Shown here in pieces: positions 16,716-27,140 of a stretch of 64,000 nt of DNA. The notes under the pieces were generated by a model. That model saw only the letters and a program-made list of their open reading frames with translations. It was not told where the DNA came from and searched no databases. The DNA lies in contig CAWGLN010000009.1 in NCBI GenBank assembly GCA_963823435.1, positions 154,487 through 218,486 of the forward strand, written 5' to 3'. This DNA comes from CAKZML01 sp963823435 (GTDB lineage Bacteria > Pseudomonadota > Gammaproteobacteria > Steroidobacterales > BM003). A program made the translations under genes and the position numbers. Position 1 is the stretch's first letter. Every line of letters begins with the position of its first letter.

Positions 16716-17983
16716 GCATAACCGAAGCCCGGTTCAAGATGGCAACGCGCGGGTAAGACACGACGGTGTTCACGGACACCGCTGAGGCCACATCGTGGGC
16801 CGTGGCGCAGGCCAGGGTCCAGCCCAGCATGCCGTGACCCACGTTGACAAAAAGCCCCGGCATCCTGGTCGGTGCCCACCAGTGGCCTGCCCGAAGGGGT
16901 CATGGCACGGAAGCCACCCCAGGGTTGCTTGTCCCGTGCGCCATAATCCGCAGCCATGGGGGCAAAGTGCAGGGCGGTATTCAGCAGCGTCGTGACACGC
17001 TGCTCATCCCTGCGCGTATCAGCTCCCAGGAAATCGGCAAAACCGGCGATACGCACTACCTCGCCCACGCGGCTGAAAACCATGCGGTGCTTGAGACTGG
17101 TGATACTGACCGAGGGCGCGTGCTCACCCGCCGGCAGGGTAATGCTGTAACCACGCACCGGACAGATGTGTGGATCAATACCCAGGGGTTTGAGCAGCGT
17201 CGCGCTCCACGGACCCAGGCAAACCACGGCCGCATCGAACTGGAGCTCTCCCTGGCTTGTACGTATGCCTGTGAGCCTGTTTCGCTTGCTGCATATCCCG
17301 GTGACTTCTTCTGAAAGTCGCAACTCCACCTGCCGGTTCGCCACCAGCCAGCGTGCCAGTTCCACGGAAAAGTCCAGCGGATCTCCGACCTCGTCGCTGT
17401 CCGAGTAAACGGCGCCGGCAAATGTCCCGGTCCATGGCCGCCAGGGCCGGTTCTCGTTCGATCGCCTCGCGCCGGGGTCAGTACCCGGGTCTCGCAGCCG
17501 CAACTGCGCTTCATCTCGGCCCGCTTGCCTGGCCCCGGTGACCGCCGCTTCATCGGCCAGCAAGACCAGCTTGCCGGCCTGTCGATGTGCAAAATTCAGC
17601 TCCAGCCGCTGCTGCAATTCCGCCATGAGATCACGTGAGCGCAGGGCGGTCTTGAGCACGGCCAGGGTGTTCGCCCGCGCCCTGGCCGTTGTGCACTGGG
17701 CAAGAAAACGCAGGCCCCAGGGAAACAGGGCGAAGATTGCCCAGGGTGCGAACCCGCACCGCCGGATCCAGCCCGAGCATCAGACCGGGTATTTTTTGAA
17801 CAAACTCGGGTCTGGCCATGGCGTCTGTGTAGCTGTAGGAAAGCTGGGCGCCATTGGCAAAACTGGTTTCGACTGGCAACGTCCGGCGGCACGATCGAAT
17901 ACGGTCACGGAATGCCCGCGCTCGGCCAGGTAATAGGCCGTGGTGACGCCAATGACGCCTGCACCGAGTACCGCAACACGCAT
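16705..17983 (-). pseudogene. DadA-like FAD-dependent D-amino acid dehydrogenase, frameshifted
   Basis: Joined frames give about 426 residues, close to DadA (432). The N-terminus is a perfect FAD site, 'MRVAVLGAGVIGVTTAYYLA'. 'ETSFANGAQLSYSY' follows in another frame, then 'VVCLGPWSATLLKPLGI' and 'PVRGYSITLPAG' in a third. A last shift gives 'VNVGHGMLGWTLA' and a stop at 16705. Frame changes lie near 17880, 17720, 17460 and 16870. The family oxidises D-amino acids and passes electrons to the respiratory chain. The neighbouring permease suggests amino-acid use. The gene is probably intact in the organism. Confidence 0.75.
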
Positions 17984-18216
17984 CTGATCAAGCCCCGGAT
18001 GGATTACCCTGCTGATTGTACCGGGCGGCGCTTTCCTCGCAATGTAAATCAAGCGTACCCCGTACAGCGCGGCAGCCCCCGCGGAAAAATGGCGGGTATT
18101 GGCGGCCAGGTTGGTGCTATGCTCCTGACCTTCGCTAAGATCAGGACCGGATGGACAATCCGTGTAACCCGAGGCCCACGCAGGCGGATTGCCTCATCCA
18201 AAAACAGGAGTCTGGA

Positions 18217-19560
18217 ATGACGGGTCCCTCCGCCGACGCAAAGTTCAGTCTCACGTCCTCGAGTACAGTGGTCATCGCAAACATGATCGGCACCGGCGTA
18301 TTCACGAGCCTGGGATTCCAGTTGCTGGAAATCCAGTCCGGGTTCGTCATTCTCATGCTGTGGGCCGTGGGCGGTGTGGTGGCCTTGTGCGGGGCGCTTA
18401 GCTACGCTGAACTGGGCGCGGCAATGCCCCGTTCGGGCGGCGAATACAATTTTCTGACCCGTATCTACCATCCCGGCGCCGGCTTTATCTCCGGCTGGGT
18501 ATCCTCCACTATCGGCTTCGCCGCACCCACCGCGCTGGTGGCCCTGACCTCGGGCGCCTACCTGACCTCGGCCCTGCCCTTCCTGCCCGAATCAGCCTCC
18601 ACCTGGGTAGCCGGTATCCTGGTAATTTCGCTGGCCGCCGTACACGCCAGCCATCGCAATAACAGCGCGTTTGTTCAGAACAGCTTTACCCTGGCGAAGA
18701 TCGCCCTGATCGTGACTTTCTGTGTTGCCGGCGTGCTGATGACCCAGGCGCCCCAGGGTATGCACTTCATGCCTGCCCAGGGTGACGGCACCCTCATGTT
18801 GAGCGGCGCCTTCGCCGTGTCCCTGATCTACGTGACCTATGCGTACACCGGTTGGAACGCAGTGACCTACATTTCCGGGGAAGTGGAACAATCCGCAAAC
18901 GAACGATTCCGCTGGCCTTGATCGCAGGTACCACGGTAGTCGCCCTGCTCTACGTGGGTCTGAATTTTACTTTCCTGCACACGGCGCCGGTGAGCGCCCT
19001 GCAGGGCGAAATAGAAATTGGCTACGTCTCGGCCCTGCATATTTTCGGGCAGGCCGGGGCAGCGTTGATAGGCATCACCCTGTCGTTTCTGCTGATCTCC
19101 ACGGTGAGTGCTATGACCCTGGCCGGCCCCAGGGTGCTGCAGATGATAGGCGAGGATTTCACGGTGTTCCGCCGCCTCGCTGCCACCAACGAACACGGCG
19201 TGCCTTCCCGGGCGATCTGGTTGCAGGCCGGCATCTCCCTGCTGTTCATCTTCACCAATTCCTTCGAATCCATCCTGGTGTTCGCGGGCTTCACGCTGGG
19301 GCTGAACACCCTGTTTACCGTGCTCGGTGTGCTTATCCTGCGTCGGACGGGAACCGGATCTGCCGCGACCCTATCGCGTCAGCCTGTACCCCCTGCCCCC
19401 ACTGGTCTACCTGGCAATAACCGGCTGGTCCCTGGGATATATCTTGCTGGAACGACCGATGGAAGGCCTTGCAGGCATAGGTATCGTGGTCACCGGCGGG
19501 GTGTTCTACTTTTTCAGTCGCGACCGGGTAAGTGTCGCGGTGACCGAGTCCGCCGACTAG
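18217..19560 (+). pseudogene. APC superfamily amino acid permease, two frameshifts
   Basis: The gene starts at 18217 after 'caggag' and would encode about 447 residues with some twelve helices. The first part contains 'VVIANMIGTGVFTSLGF', the conserved helix 1 of the APC family. A shift near 18895 moves to the frame beginning 'IPLALIAGTTVVALLY', and a second near 19345 moves to 'REPDLPRPYRVSLYP', the usual motif before the last helices. Both breaks sit in short runs of identical bases and look like indel errors. The gene is divergent from the DadA-like dehydrogenase, so it may import the amino acids that enzyme oxidises. Confidence 0.78.
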
Positions 19561-19624
19561 ACCCGCACGCTCAAGTCTCTCCGACACACTTTCTGCTGAC
19601 GAGCTCCAGGTTTATACGTTCGGC

Positions 19625-20311
19625 TCAGGCAAGCAGCAAGGCAGGCAAGCCTGCCAGGTCAGGGATTTCTCCATCTGGCAATGCAGGGATACGCTCGGGT
19701 ACCTGGGCAAAACGGTTACACCAGACCACGCGAAAGCCGAAAGCCTTGGCTGAAAAAGCATCCCAACCGTTGGATGACACAAAACAGATTTCGCCCGGAT
19801 CCAGATGCAGCCGGTCCACGGCCAGCTGATAGACGGACGGGTGGGGCTTGTAGATACCCACCTCCTCTACCGAAATCACGGCGTCCATAAGCGTGCTGAT
19901 TCCAGCGCTCTGCACCGCCGCAGCCAACATGGCCGGGGATCCGTTAGACAGCACGGCCAGCTTCATACCGCCCGCCTTGAGCCGCGTGACTGTATCACTT
20001 ACCTCAGGATAAGTACTCAGGTGCAAATACAGATCCATCAGGCGTCGGCGCAATGCCGGATCATTGAGCTTCAGACTTGCCATGGAGAAATCCAGCGCAT
20101 CCCCGGTGAGTTGCCAGAAATCGACATGATTGCCAGCCAGGCTTCGCAGCCAGGTGTACTGCAGTTGCTTGCTGCGCCACAGATCCGCCAGGGGTTGCCA
20201 TTTCTCACCCAGCGCATCGCTCTCCCGGGCCGCGGCACTGTTTACGTCGAACAAGGTGCCATAGGCATCGAACACGCATGCACGAACACCCTTCAACCGT
20301 AAGGATTCCAT
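19625..20311 (-). CDS. Haloacid dehalogenase type II (L-2-haloacid dehalogenase family)
   Basis: A 228-residue HAD enzyme. The nucleophile Asp lies in 'CVFDAYGTLFD' (residues 12-22), motif II in 'LAVLSNGSP', the Lys in 'YKPHPSVYQ' and motif III in 'FVSSNGWDAF'. The 'SSNGWD' form is characteristic of type II haloacid dehalogenases, which release halide from L-2-haloacids with an ester intermediate. Actual activity on haloacids cannot be proved from sequence. Confidence 0.9.
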   Translation of the reverse strand: MESLRLKGVRACVFDAYGTLFDVNSAAARESDALGEKWQPLADLWRSKQLQYTWLRSLAGNHVDFWQLTGDALDFSMASLKLNDPALRRRLMDLYLHLSTYPEVSDTVTRLKAGGMKLAVLSNGSPAMLAAAVQSAGISTLMDAVISVEEVGIYKPHPSVYQLAVDRLHLDPGEICFVSSNGWDAFSAKAFGFRVVWCNRFAQVPERIPALPDGEIPDLAGLPALLLA

Positions 20312-20460
20312 TTTTCACCTCGCCAGCTTCGACAAGACCTCAGGATAACCTTTGGCAGTGGTCGGGGCGAACGCTTCGAGGGCCGGGTCGGCGTGCAGCA
20401 AAAAAATGCCCACTTCAGCTTGTCGGAATGGACAATCAGGCCCCGGTGTCAGAACCAGGC

Positions 20461-22038
20461 CTATTCCCACTCAATCGTGGCGGGTGGCTTGCCGGAGATG
20501 TCGTAGGTGACCCGCGAGATGCCGGCCACCTCGTTGATGATTCGCCGGGATACCAGGTCCAGGAATTCATACGGCAGGTGGGCCCAGCGGGCGGTCATGA
20601 AGTCCACCGTTTCTACCGCGCGCAGTGCAATCACGTAGTCATAGCGACGACCATCGCCCATCACGCCCACCGACTTCACCGGCAGGAACACGGCGAAGGC
20701 CTGGCTGACCTTGTCGTACAAATTGTGGTTGCGCAGTTCGCTGATGAATATATCGTCGGCCAGTCGCAGCAAATCGGCGAACTCCGCCTTCACACTACCC
20801 AGGATACGCACACCCAGGCCCGGCCCCGGGAAGGGGTGACGGAAAACCATGTGACGCGGGAAGACCCAGCTCCAGCCCGATCTTGCGCACCTCGTCCTTG
20901 AACAACTCGCGCAGCGGCTCAACCAACTTGAGCTTCATGTGCGCAGGCAAGCCACCTACATTGTGGTGTGACTTGATGACGTGCGCCTTGCCGGTCTTGC
21001 TGCCGGCGGACTCGATCACGTCCGGGTAGATAGTGCCCTGCGCCAGCCACTTCACGACCTTCCAGCCGGGTTGATTCCTCGTCGAACACCTCGATGAACA
21101 GACGGCCGATTATCTTGCGTTTCTGCTCCGGATCCTCGACCCCGGCAAGTTCCCGGAAGAAACGTTCTGCGGCATTCACACGAATCACCTTGATACCCAT
21201 GTGCTCGGCAAAGGTCGCCATCACCTGGTCGCCTTCGTTGTGACGCAGCAGGCCATGGTCAACGAATACACAGGTCAATTGGTCACCGATTGCCTCGTGC
21301 AGCAAGGCCGCGACCACCGAGGAATCCACGCCCCCGGACAAGTCCGAGCAACACCTGGTCACTGCCCACCTGCTCGCGTACGGTCGCCAGGGCGCGGCCA
21401 CGATGTTGCCCGCAGTTCCAGTTGCTGCCGCAGCCGCATATCTGGTGTACGAATCGCTCGATGATTCGGGAGCCCTGGGTGGTGTGGGTAACCTCGGGAT
21501 GGAACTGCAGACCATAGTAGTGACGGGATTCGTCCGACATGGCCGCCAGCGGGGCATTGTCCGTACTGGCGATGGCGCTGAAGCCCGGGGGGATGGTTTC
21601 CACCCGGTCACCGTGACTCATCCACACATCCAGCAAGGCCCGGCCAGCGCTGTCGACATCGTCCTCGATGTTTTTCAGCAACGACGAATGACCGCTCAGA
21701 CGCACCTGGGCATAACCGAACTCGCGATGACTGGAGGGTGCCACGTGGCCACCCAGTTGGGCGGCCATGGTCTGCATGCCGTAACAAATACCCAGCACCG
21801 GCACGCCCAGGGCGAACACCACGTCGCTCACCCGTGGTGGTTCATCCAGGGTGACTGACTCGGGACCACCGGAAAGGATCACGCCATGCGGTGCGAACTC
21901 GCGCACCGCCTCGTCGTGCATGTCCCAGGGATGAATTTCGCTATAGACACCGGCCTCGCGAACCCTGCGGGCGATTAACTGGGTGTACTGGGATCCGAAG
22001 TCCAGGATGAGAATACGATCAGAATGGATATCCGCCAC
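20461..22038 (-). pseudogene. guaA: GMP synthase (glutamine-hydrolysing), several indels
   Basis: The joined frames cover all of GuaA (about 525 residues). The class I amidotransferase has 'GICYGMQ' and 'LQFHPEVTHT'; the PP-loop is 'SGGVDSSV'; the C-terminal dimerisation domain ends 'GKPPATIEWE'. It makes GMP from XMP. Single-base indels are near 21410, 21397, 21340, 21061 and 20859. The first two cancel each other over a few codons, and most of the others look like one extra base in or beside a short run. GuaA is needed for guanine nucleotide synthesis and lies downstream of an intact guaB, so I read these as sequence errors rather than decay. Confidence 0.9.
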
Positions 22039-22086
22039 TGGAATCCCTCGGTAGTATCAGTAAATCAACAAGCCCGCGGAACCAGG

Positions 22087-23556
22087 TCAATTGGCCCGGT
22101 AGTTCGGTGCTTCCTTGGTAATGGCAACGTCGTGGACATGGCTCTCACGCACACCGGCGTTGGTGATGCGAACAAAGCGTGGCTTGCTGCGCATCTCCTC
22201 GATGTTGGCACAGCCGGTATAGCCCATGGCCGAACGCACTCCACCCATCAACTGGTGCACGATGCCGATCACGCTGCCCTTGTAGGGCACGCGACCCTCG
22301 ATACCCTCGGGGACCAGCTTCTCCACCTCGTCGGTACTGTCCTGGAAATATCGATCCGAGGACCCGTTGTCCTGGGCCATGGCGCCCAGGGAGCCCATGC
22401 CACGGTAGGACTTGTAGGAACGACCCTGGTACAACTCCACCTCACCCGGTGACTCCTCGGTACCGGCAAACAGGCCGCCAAGCATCACCGAAGAGGCGCC
22501 GGCCGCGATGGCCTTGGCAATGTCACCGGAGTAGCGAATACCACCGTCGGCGATCAGCGGAATACCGCTGCTGGCCAGTTCGCGCGCCACGTTGGCAATC
22601 GCGGTGATCTGGGGCACACCCACCCCGGCCACGATCCGGGTGGTGCAAATGGAACCGGGCCCTATGCCGACCTTGACCGCATCGGCGCCCGCTTCAACCA
22701 GGGCGCGCGCGGCATCCGCTGTAACGATGTTGCCACCTATCACCTGGATATGCGGGAAGGCTGACTTGACCCGTTTCACCCGCTCTATGACGCCCAGAGA
22801 ATGACCGTGAGAGGTATCCACCACGATCACATCGACGCCGGCCTCAACCAGGGCTTCCACCCGCTCATCCGTGTCCGCACCGGTACCCACGGCTGCACCC
22901 ACCCGCAGTGCGCCACGCAAGTCCTTGGCGGCCAGGGGGAACTCGGTGGCCTTCTGGTAATCTTTCACCGTAATCATGCCGCGAAGCTTGAAATCGGCGT
23001 TCACCACCAGCACCTTTTCGATGCGGTGCTTGTGCAGCAACAACAGGATTTCTTCCTTGGCCGCTCCCTCGCGCACGGTAACCAGGCGATCCTTGGGTGT
23101 CATCACCGTGGAGACCGGAGCATCCAGCTGGGTTTCAAAACGCAGGTCCCTGTGGGTCACTATCCCCACCAGGTCGTCCGCCCCGTCCACCACCGGCACA
23201 CCGGAAATACTCTTGCGACGGGTCAATTCGATAACGTCCCGGATGGTCTTGTCGGGAGTGACCGTGATGGGATCGGTGATGATACCGCTCTCGAACTTCT
23301 TGACCCGGCGTACTTCCTGGGCCTGGGCCTGTGGCGTCATATTCTTGTGTACGATGCCGACGCCGCCTTCCTGGGCCAGCGTAATGGCCAGGCGCGCCTC
23401 GGTGACGGTATCCATCGCCGCGGCAACCAGCGGTATGTTCAACGCGATTTCCGCGGTCAGCCGGGTGGCGAGTGAAACTTCCCTGGGCAAGATTTCCGAG
23501 TACTCAGGCTGGAGCAAAACGTCATCGAAGGTAAGAGCTTCTTGAATGATGCGCAT
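22087..23556 (-). CDS. guaB: Inosine-5'-monophosphate dehydrogenase
   Basis: An intact 489-residue enzyme of the usual length. It oxidises IMP to XMP, the first committed step to GMP. The TIM barrel starts 'LTFDDVLLQPEYSEILP'. Two CBS domains occupy about residues 95-205. The catalytic Cys loop reads 'GIGPGSICTTRIVAGVG' and the flap 'YKSYRGMGSLGAM'. It is followed after 48 bp by guaA in the usual guaBA operon. Confidence 0.97.
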   Translation of the reverse strand: MRIIQEALTFDDVLLQPEYSEILPREVSLATRLTAEIALNIPLVAAAMDTVTEARLAITLAQEGGVGIVHKNMTPQAQAQEVRRVKKFESGIITDPITVTPDKTIRDVIELTRRKSISGVPVVDGADDLVGIVTHRDLRFETQLDAPVSTVMTPKDRLVTVREGAAKEEILLLLHKHRIEKVLVVNADFKLRGMITVKDYQKATEFPLAAKDLRGALRVGAAVGTGADTDERVEALVEAGVDVIVVDTSHGHSLGVIERVKRVKSAFPHIQVIGGNIVTADAARALVEAGADAVKVGIGPGSICTTRIVAGVGVPQITAIANVARELASSGIPLIADGGIRYSGDIAKAIAAGASSVMLGGLFAGTEESPGEVELYQGRSYKSYRGMGSLGAMAQDNGSSDRYFQDSTDEVEKLVPEGIEGRVPYKGSVIGIVHQLMGGVRSAMGYTGCANIEEMRSKPRFVRITNAGVRESHVHDVAITKEAPNYRAN

Positions 23557-23717
23557 GTAGCCACCTGCTTCCCGAGATAAACCGGCAATTTTAGTATTGG
23601 ATTCGCAGCAGGTAAACCCGCTGGCGGCATTATAGGCGCTTTCTGGCCAGAATGACCCCGGTCACGCAAACAACTGCGCGACTATTCCTCACCACTGGTG
23701 GCCGGTATGATCGGGGC

Positions 23718-25097
23718 ATGCCGTCAGACAATTCCAGAATCCGCGCAGGTCCAGGTGAGGAGCGTCTCGTTTACAGCGTATCCGCGCTCAACGCCGAGGT
23801 CAGGTTGCTGCTGGATACCAGCCTGGCCAGCCTGTGGGTCCAGGGAGAAATCTCAAACCTCGCCAGGCCCGCCTCCGGCCACCTGTATTTGTCACTGAAA
23901 GACGACCGTGCCCAGGTGCGTTGCGCCATGTGGCGGCAGCGGGCCCAGGGACTGGCCTTCCAGCCTCGCAACGGACAACAAATCCTGGCCCGGGCGAAGG
24001 TGAGTCTGTATGAACCCAGGGGCGACTACCAGCTGATTATCGAGCACATGGAGGAAGCCGGAGAGGGACTGCTACGCCAACGACTGGAGGAGCTAAAGCA
24101 GCGGCTGGCGGCCGAGGGCTTGTTTGACCAGCAGCGCAAGCGGCCCATACCCGCCCTGCCCCGACGTGTCGGCATCATCACCTCTCCCAGCGGGGCAGCC
24201 GTCCAGGACGTGCTGAAAATTCTGCGCAGGCGTTTTCCCGCTGTCCCGGCCCTGGTGTACCCGGTGCCGGTGCAAGGCGAAGGGGCAGCAGCCAGGATTG
24301 CCGAAGCCATCGAGCTGGCCAACACCCGGGCCGACTGTGATGTGCTTATCCTCACCCGTGGTGGCGGCTCCCTGGAAGACCTGTGGGCCTTCAACGAGGA
24401 AGCGGTGGCGAGGGCTATTTTCAACAGCCGGATACCGGTGATCAGCGCAGTCGGACACGAGGTGGACGTGACCATCTCGGACCTGGTGGCCGACCTGCGC
24501 GCCCCGACGCCCTCGGGAGCGGCGGAAATGGCCGTACCTGACAGCGAAAGCTGGTTGCGACACCTGGAGCAAGACCTGAAGCGCCTGACCAGCCTGGCCA
24601 CCAGGCAACACCAGCGCCTGGCCGAGAAACTTCGTTTTCTGCTCGGCCGCCTGCGCCAGCGGGACCCGCGCCAGAGACTCACCCAGGACACGCAACGCCT
24701 GGATGAAATGGAACTGCGGACCCGACGGGCAGCGCTCACCCGATTGACGGGTCACCGCCGCGAGCTTGCAGCGCTGTCGGCTCGCCTGGCGGCCGTCAGC
24801 CCGGCCAGTCAATTGCGGCAGCAAGCCCGGCGCAGGCTGGATCTGGAACGACGCCTGCGCAGATCAGCCTCGCAGCAACTGGTACGCAAAAGCCAGACGC
24901 TGACCGGGCTGGCGCGAGAGCTCAATGCCATCAGCCCCCTGGCGACCCTGGGCAGGGGGTACGCCCTGGTGTTCGACGACAACGGACATCTGCTGCGTGA
25001 TCCGTCCGGGCTTGCGGCCGGTGACGCCATCCGGGCCCAGGTGTCCGGGGGAGAGATACATGCCCGGGTTACCCGTGTGGAGAACATCCGAAAATGA
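23718..25097 (+). CDS. xseA: Exodeoxyribonuclease VII large subunit
   Basis: About 459 residues from the ATG at 23718; an in-frame start 66 bp upstream is less likely. The N-terminal OB fold carries 'LWVQGEISNLARPASGHLY'. The catalytic core has 'GIITSPSGAAVQDVL', 'VLILTRGGGSLEDLWAFN' and 'VISAVGHEVDVTISD'. A long coiled-coil region follows and the C-terminus has 'LGRGYALV'. With XseB it degrades single-stranded DNA. It is divergent from guaB, the common gammaproteobacterial order, and overlaps the next gene by 4 bp. Confidence 0.96.
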   Translation: MPSDNSRIRAGPGEERLVYSVSALNAEVRLLLDTSLASLWVQGEISNLARPASGHLYLSLKDDRAQVRCAMWRQRAQGLAFQPRNGQQILARAKVSLYEPRGDYQLIIEHMEEAGEGLLRQRLEELKQRLAAEGLFDQQRKRPIPALPRRVGIITSPSGAAVQDVLKILRRRFPAVPALVYPVPVQGEGAAARIAEAIELANTRADCDVLILTRGGGSLEDLWAFNEEAVARAIFNSRIPVISAVGHEVDVTISDLVADLRAPTPSGAAEMAVPDSESWLRHLEQDLKRLTSLATRQHQRLAEKLRFLLGRLRQRDPRQRLTQDTQRLDEMELRTRRAALTRLTGHRRELAALSARLAAVSPASQLRQQARRRLDLERRLRRSASQQLVRKSQTLTGLARELNAISPLATLGRGYALVFDDNGHLLRDPSGLAAGDAIRAQVSGGEIHARVTRVENIRK

Positions 25098-25918
25098 AAG
25101 TGGCAATTGCAGCAGGGCTGCTGGTGCTGTTGGCCCTGGCGCCGATCCGGGCCGCTGAATTACCGCGCCCGAACCAGGTACCCGGTGGCATTGCGGTGCT
25201 TGAACTGGGGCTGGCCAGTGACGTTCGGATCCCGACAGTCCACTACCTTGAGAGACCGGTAATGGTGCTGGCAAGAAATGGCCATTGGGTGGCGGTAGTC
25301 GGTATCCCCCTGGCCACGACCCCCTCGGTGCAGACCTTGCTCGTAAATAACGAGCGGACCGTTGAGTTCGAGGTGCAGGACAAGGAATATCAGAGCCAGC
25401 ACCTGACCATAAGCAATCCGCGCCAGGTCAACCCCAACCCCCAGGACCTGGAGCGCATCGGCGCTGAGCGTCTGCGCATCGACAGCGCCCTGGCCAGTTG
25501 GAGTGACGCAGATCCTTTTACCCGGGGTTTTCAGGCTCCGGTGAGCGGCGAACGCAGCAGTTCATTCGGACTGCGCCGGTTTTTCAATGGCGAGGCCAGG
25601 AACCCCCACAGCGGTATGGACCTCGCGGCCGCTGAAGGCACACCCATTAAAAATCCGGCTGCCGGCACCGTGGTAGAGAGTGGCGATTATTTCTTTAACG
25701 GCAACACCGTATTCGTTGACCATGGCCGGGGCCTGGTCACCATGTACTGCCACTTGAGCCGAATTGATGTGCAGGCAGGAACCGTGCTGGAAGCCGGCGA
25801 CATCATCGGCCTGGTGGGCAGCACCGGCCGGGTAACCGGGCCGCACCTGCACTGGAGCGTGAGTCTGAACCAGACCATGGTGGACCCTGCGCTTTTCCTG
25901 CCGGCGGAAACCCAATAG
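25094..25918 (+). CDS. M23 family metallopeptidase (peptidoglycan endopeptidase)
   Basis: A 274-residue secreted protein with a signal peptide ending near 'PIRAAE'. An N-terminal domain (residues 25-130) precedes an M23 domain with the zinc motif 'NPHSGMDLAAAEGTP' (HxxxD), 'MYCHLSRI' and the second HxH in 'TGPHLHWSV'. These residues support an active lysostaphin-like endopeptidase cutting peptide crosslinks in the periplasm. Its start overlaps the stop of xseA as ATGA, so the two are translationally coupled. Confidence 0.93.
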   Translation: MKVAIAAGLLVLLALAPIRAAELPRPNQVPGGIAVLELGLASDVRIPTVHYLERPVMVLARNGHWVAVVGIPLATTPSVQTLLVNNERTVEFEVQDKEYQSQHLTISNPRQVNPNPQDLERIGAERLRIDSALASWSDADPFTRGFQAPVSGERSSSFGLRRFFNGEARNPHSGMDLAAAEGTPIKNPAAGTVVESGDYFFNGNTVFVDHGRGLVTMYCHLSRIDVQAGTVLEAGDIIGLVGSTGRVTGPHLHWSVSLNQTMVDPALFLPAETQ

Positions 25919-25961
25919 GGCCGGTCAACGCCACACCCATTGCCCTGCCCGTAGCGCGACC

Positions 25962-27056
25962 TCAGGCCAGGAACTGGCCTATCCGCGGGCGGAAATTATC
26001 CATGTCCACCAGGAAGGCATCGTGGCCCTGAAGCGAGTCCAGCGCTGCGAAAGTCACATCCAGCCCCGCAGCTTCAAGACCGTCCGCTATTTCCTTTTGT
26101 TGAAACAGCGGAAACAGGAAATCGGTCTCAACACCTATAATCAACGCCCGCTTGGCGCGAATCCTGGCCAGGGCCGTGTCCACCGATCCACCGTGGTCGC
26201 CCAGGTCAAACAGATCCATCGCCCGGGACAGGTAAAGATAACAATTCGGGTCGAACTGCCCGGTAAACTTTCGTGCATGGGCCTCCATGTAAGCCTCCAC
26301 CTCAAAATCGATGGCAAAGGCATCACCGGTCTTGCGTTCCTCCGCTATGCGCTCGCGCCCGAAGCGCACCTGCCACTCCTTGCTCGAGCGATAGGTAATC
26401 ATGCCCAGTTTGCGTGCCAACTGCATGCCCCGGACGGGACCGGCGCCCAGGGGATAATTGCCGTTATTCCAGGCGCCGTCGGAGCGTATGATTTCACGCT
26501 GAAGCGAACGCAGGGCAATCGCAAAAGGCAAAGCCCTGGCGGCGCCGGAGATGGAAATAACGGCCTCCGATACCGTGGGAAATTTCACCGCGAAGGCCAG
26601 TGCAGTCATGCCCCCCATGGAGGCGCCCATGACCGCTGCGAGCTTTGTGATGCCCAGACCACGCAACAATTCCTTGCCCGCCCGCGCCACGTCTTCAAGG
26701 CTGAGCACCGGAAAATCCAGGCGATAGGGCTCACCGCTATCCGGGTTGATAGAAGCCGGCCCGGTGGATCCAAAGCAACTGCCCAGGGAATTCATGCATA
26801 TCAGGAAATAGCGACGGGTATCGATGGGATGATCCTTGCCGATCATCTCCTCCCACCAGCCGTTACTTGGATCCAGACCTGAGGCCGCAGCGTGGGCCGA
26901 AGGCGACAGACCGGTAAACAACAATATGGCATTGTCACGAGCCTCGTTGAGCTCGCCCCAGGTCTCGTAAGCCACGTCCACCCTGGACAGGCTGCAGCCG
27001 CTCCGATACATGCGCATCGGACCCGGCAGGGTGTAAATTTTTCTGGCGCCGCTCAT
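25962..27056 (-). CDS. MetX-family homoserine/serine O-acyltransferase
   Basis: A 364-residue alpha/beta-hydrolase. The nucleophile elbow is 'VMGASMGGMTALAF', the Asp lies in 'GVETDFLFP' and the His in 'LQGHDAFLVD'. The oxyanion region reads 'NSLGSCFGSTGPASINP', as in the family that acylates homoserine for methionine synthesis. The family includes acetyl- and succinyl-transferases and some that act on serine for cysteine synthesis; the acyl donor and acceptor cannot be fixed by eye. No metW follows it. Confidence 0.85.
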   Translation of the reverse strand: MSGARKIYTLPGPMRMYRSGCSLSRVDVAYETWGELNEARDNAILLFTGLSPSAHAAASGLDPSNGWWEEMIGKDHPIDTRRYFLICMNSLGSCFGSTGPASINPDSGEPYRLDFPVLSLEDVARAGKELLRGLGITKLAAVMGASMGGMTALAFAVKFPTVSEAVISISGAARALPFAIALRSLQREIIRSDGAWNNGNYPLGAGPVRGMQLARKLGMITYRSSKEWQVRFGRERIAEERKTGDAFAIDFEVEAYMEAHARKFTGQFDPNCYLYLSRAMDLFDLGDHGGSVDTALARIRAKRALIIGVETDFLFPLFQQKEIADGLEAAGLDVTFAALDSLQGHDAFLVDMDNFRPRIGQFLA

Positions 27057-27140
27057 GACTATGATCTCGCACTTATGGGTCAGCAGTCGGGGATCTCAAT
27101 ATGGCTGAGCCAGGGACGCAGCGCAACCGGTCAGTGCGCA

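Noticed and set aside
18852..19829. A 325-residue frame across the permease and beyond
   Set aside because: Only its first part is the permease; the rest comes from leaving the true frame after an indel near 19345 and has no meaning.
20315..20460. A 45- to 50-codon minus-strand frame ending 2 bp before the haloacid dehalogenase start
   Set aside because: It has no ribosome binding site and its DNA contains 'cttcgacaagacctcaggat', which resembles a widespread intergenic REP-like repeat. A chance frame is more likely.
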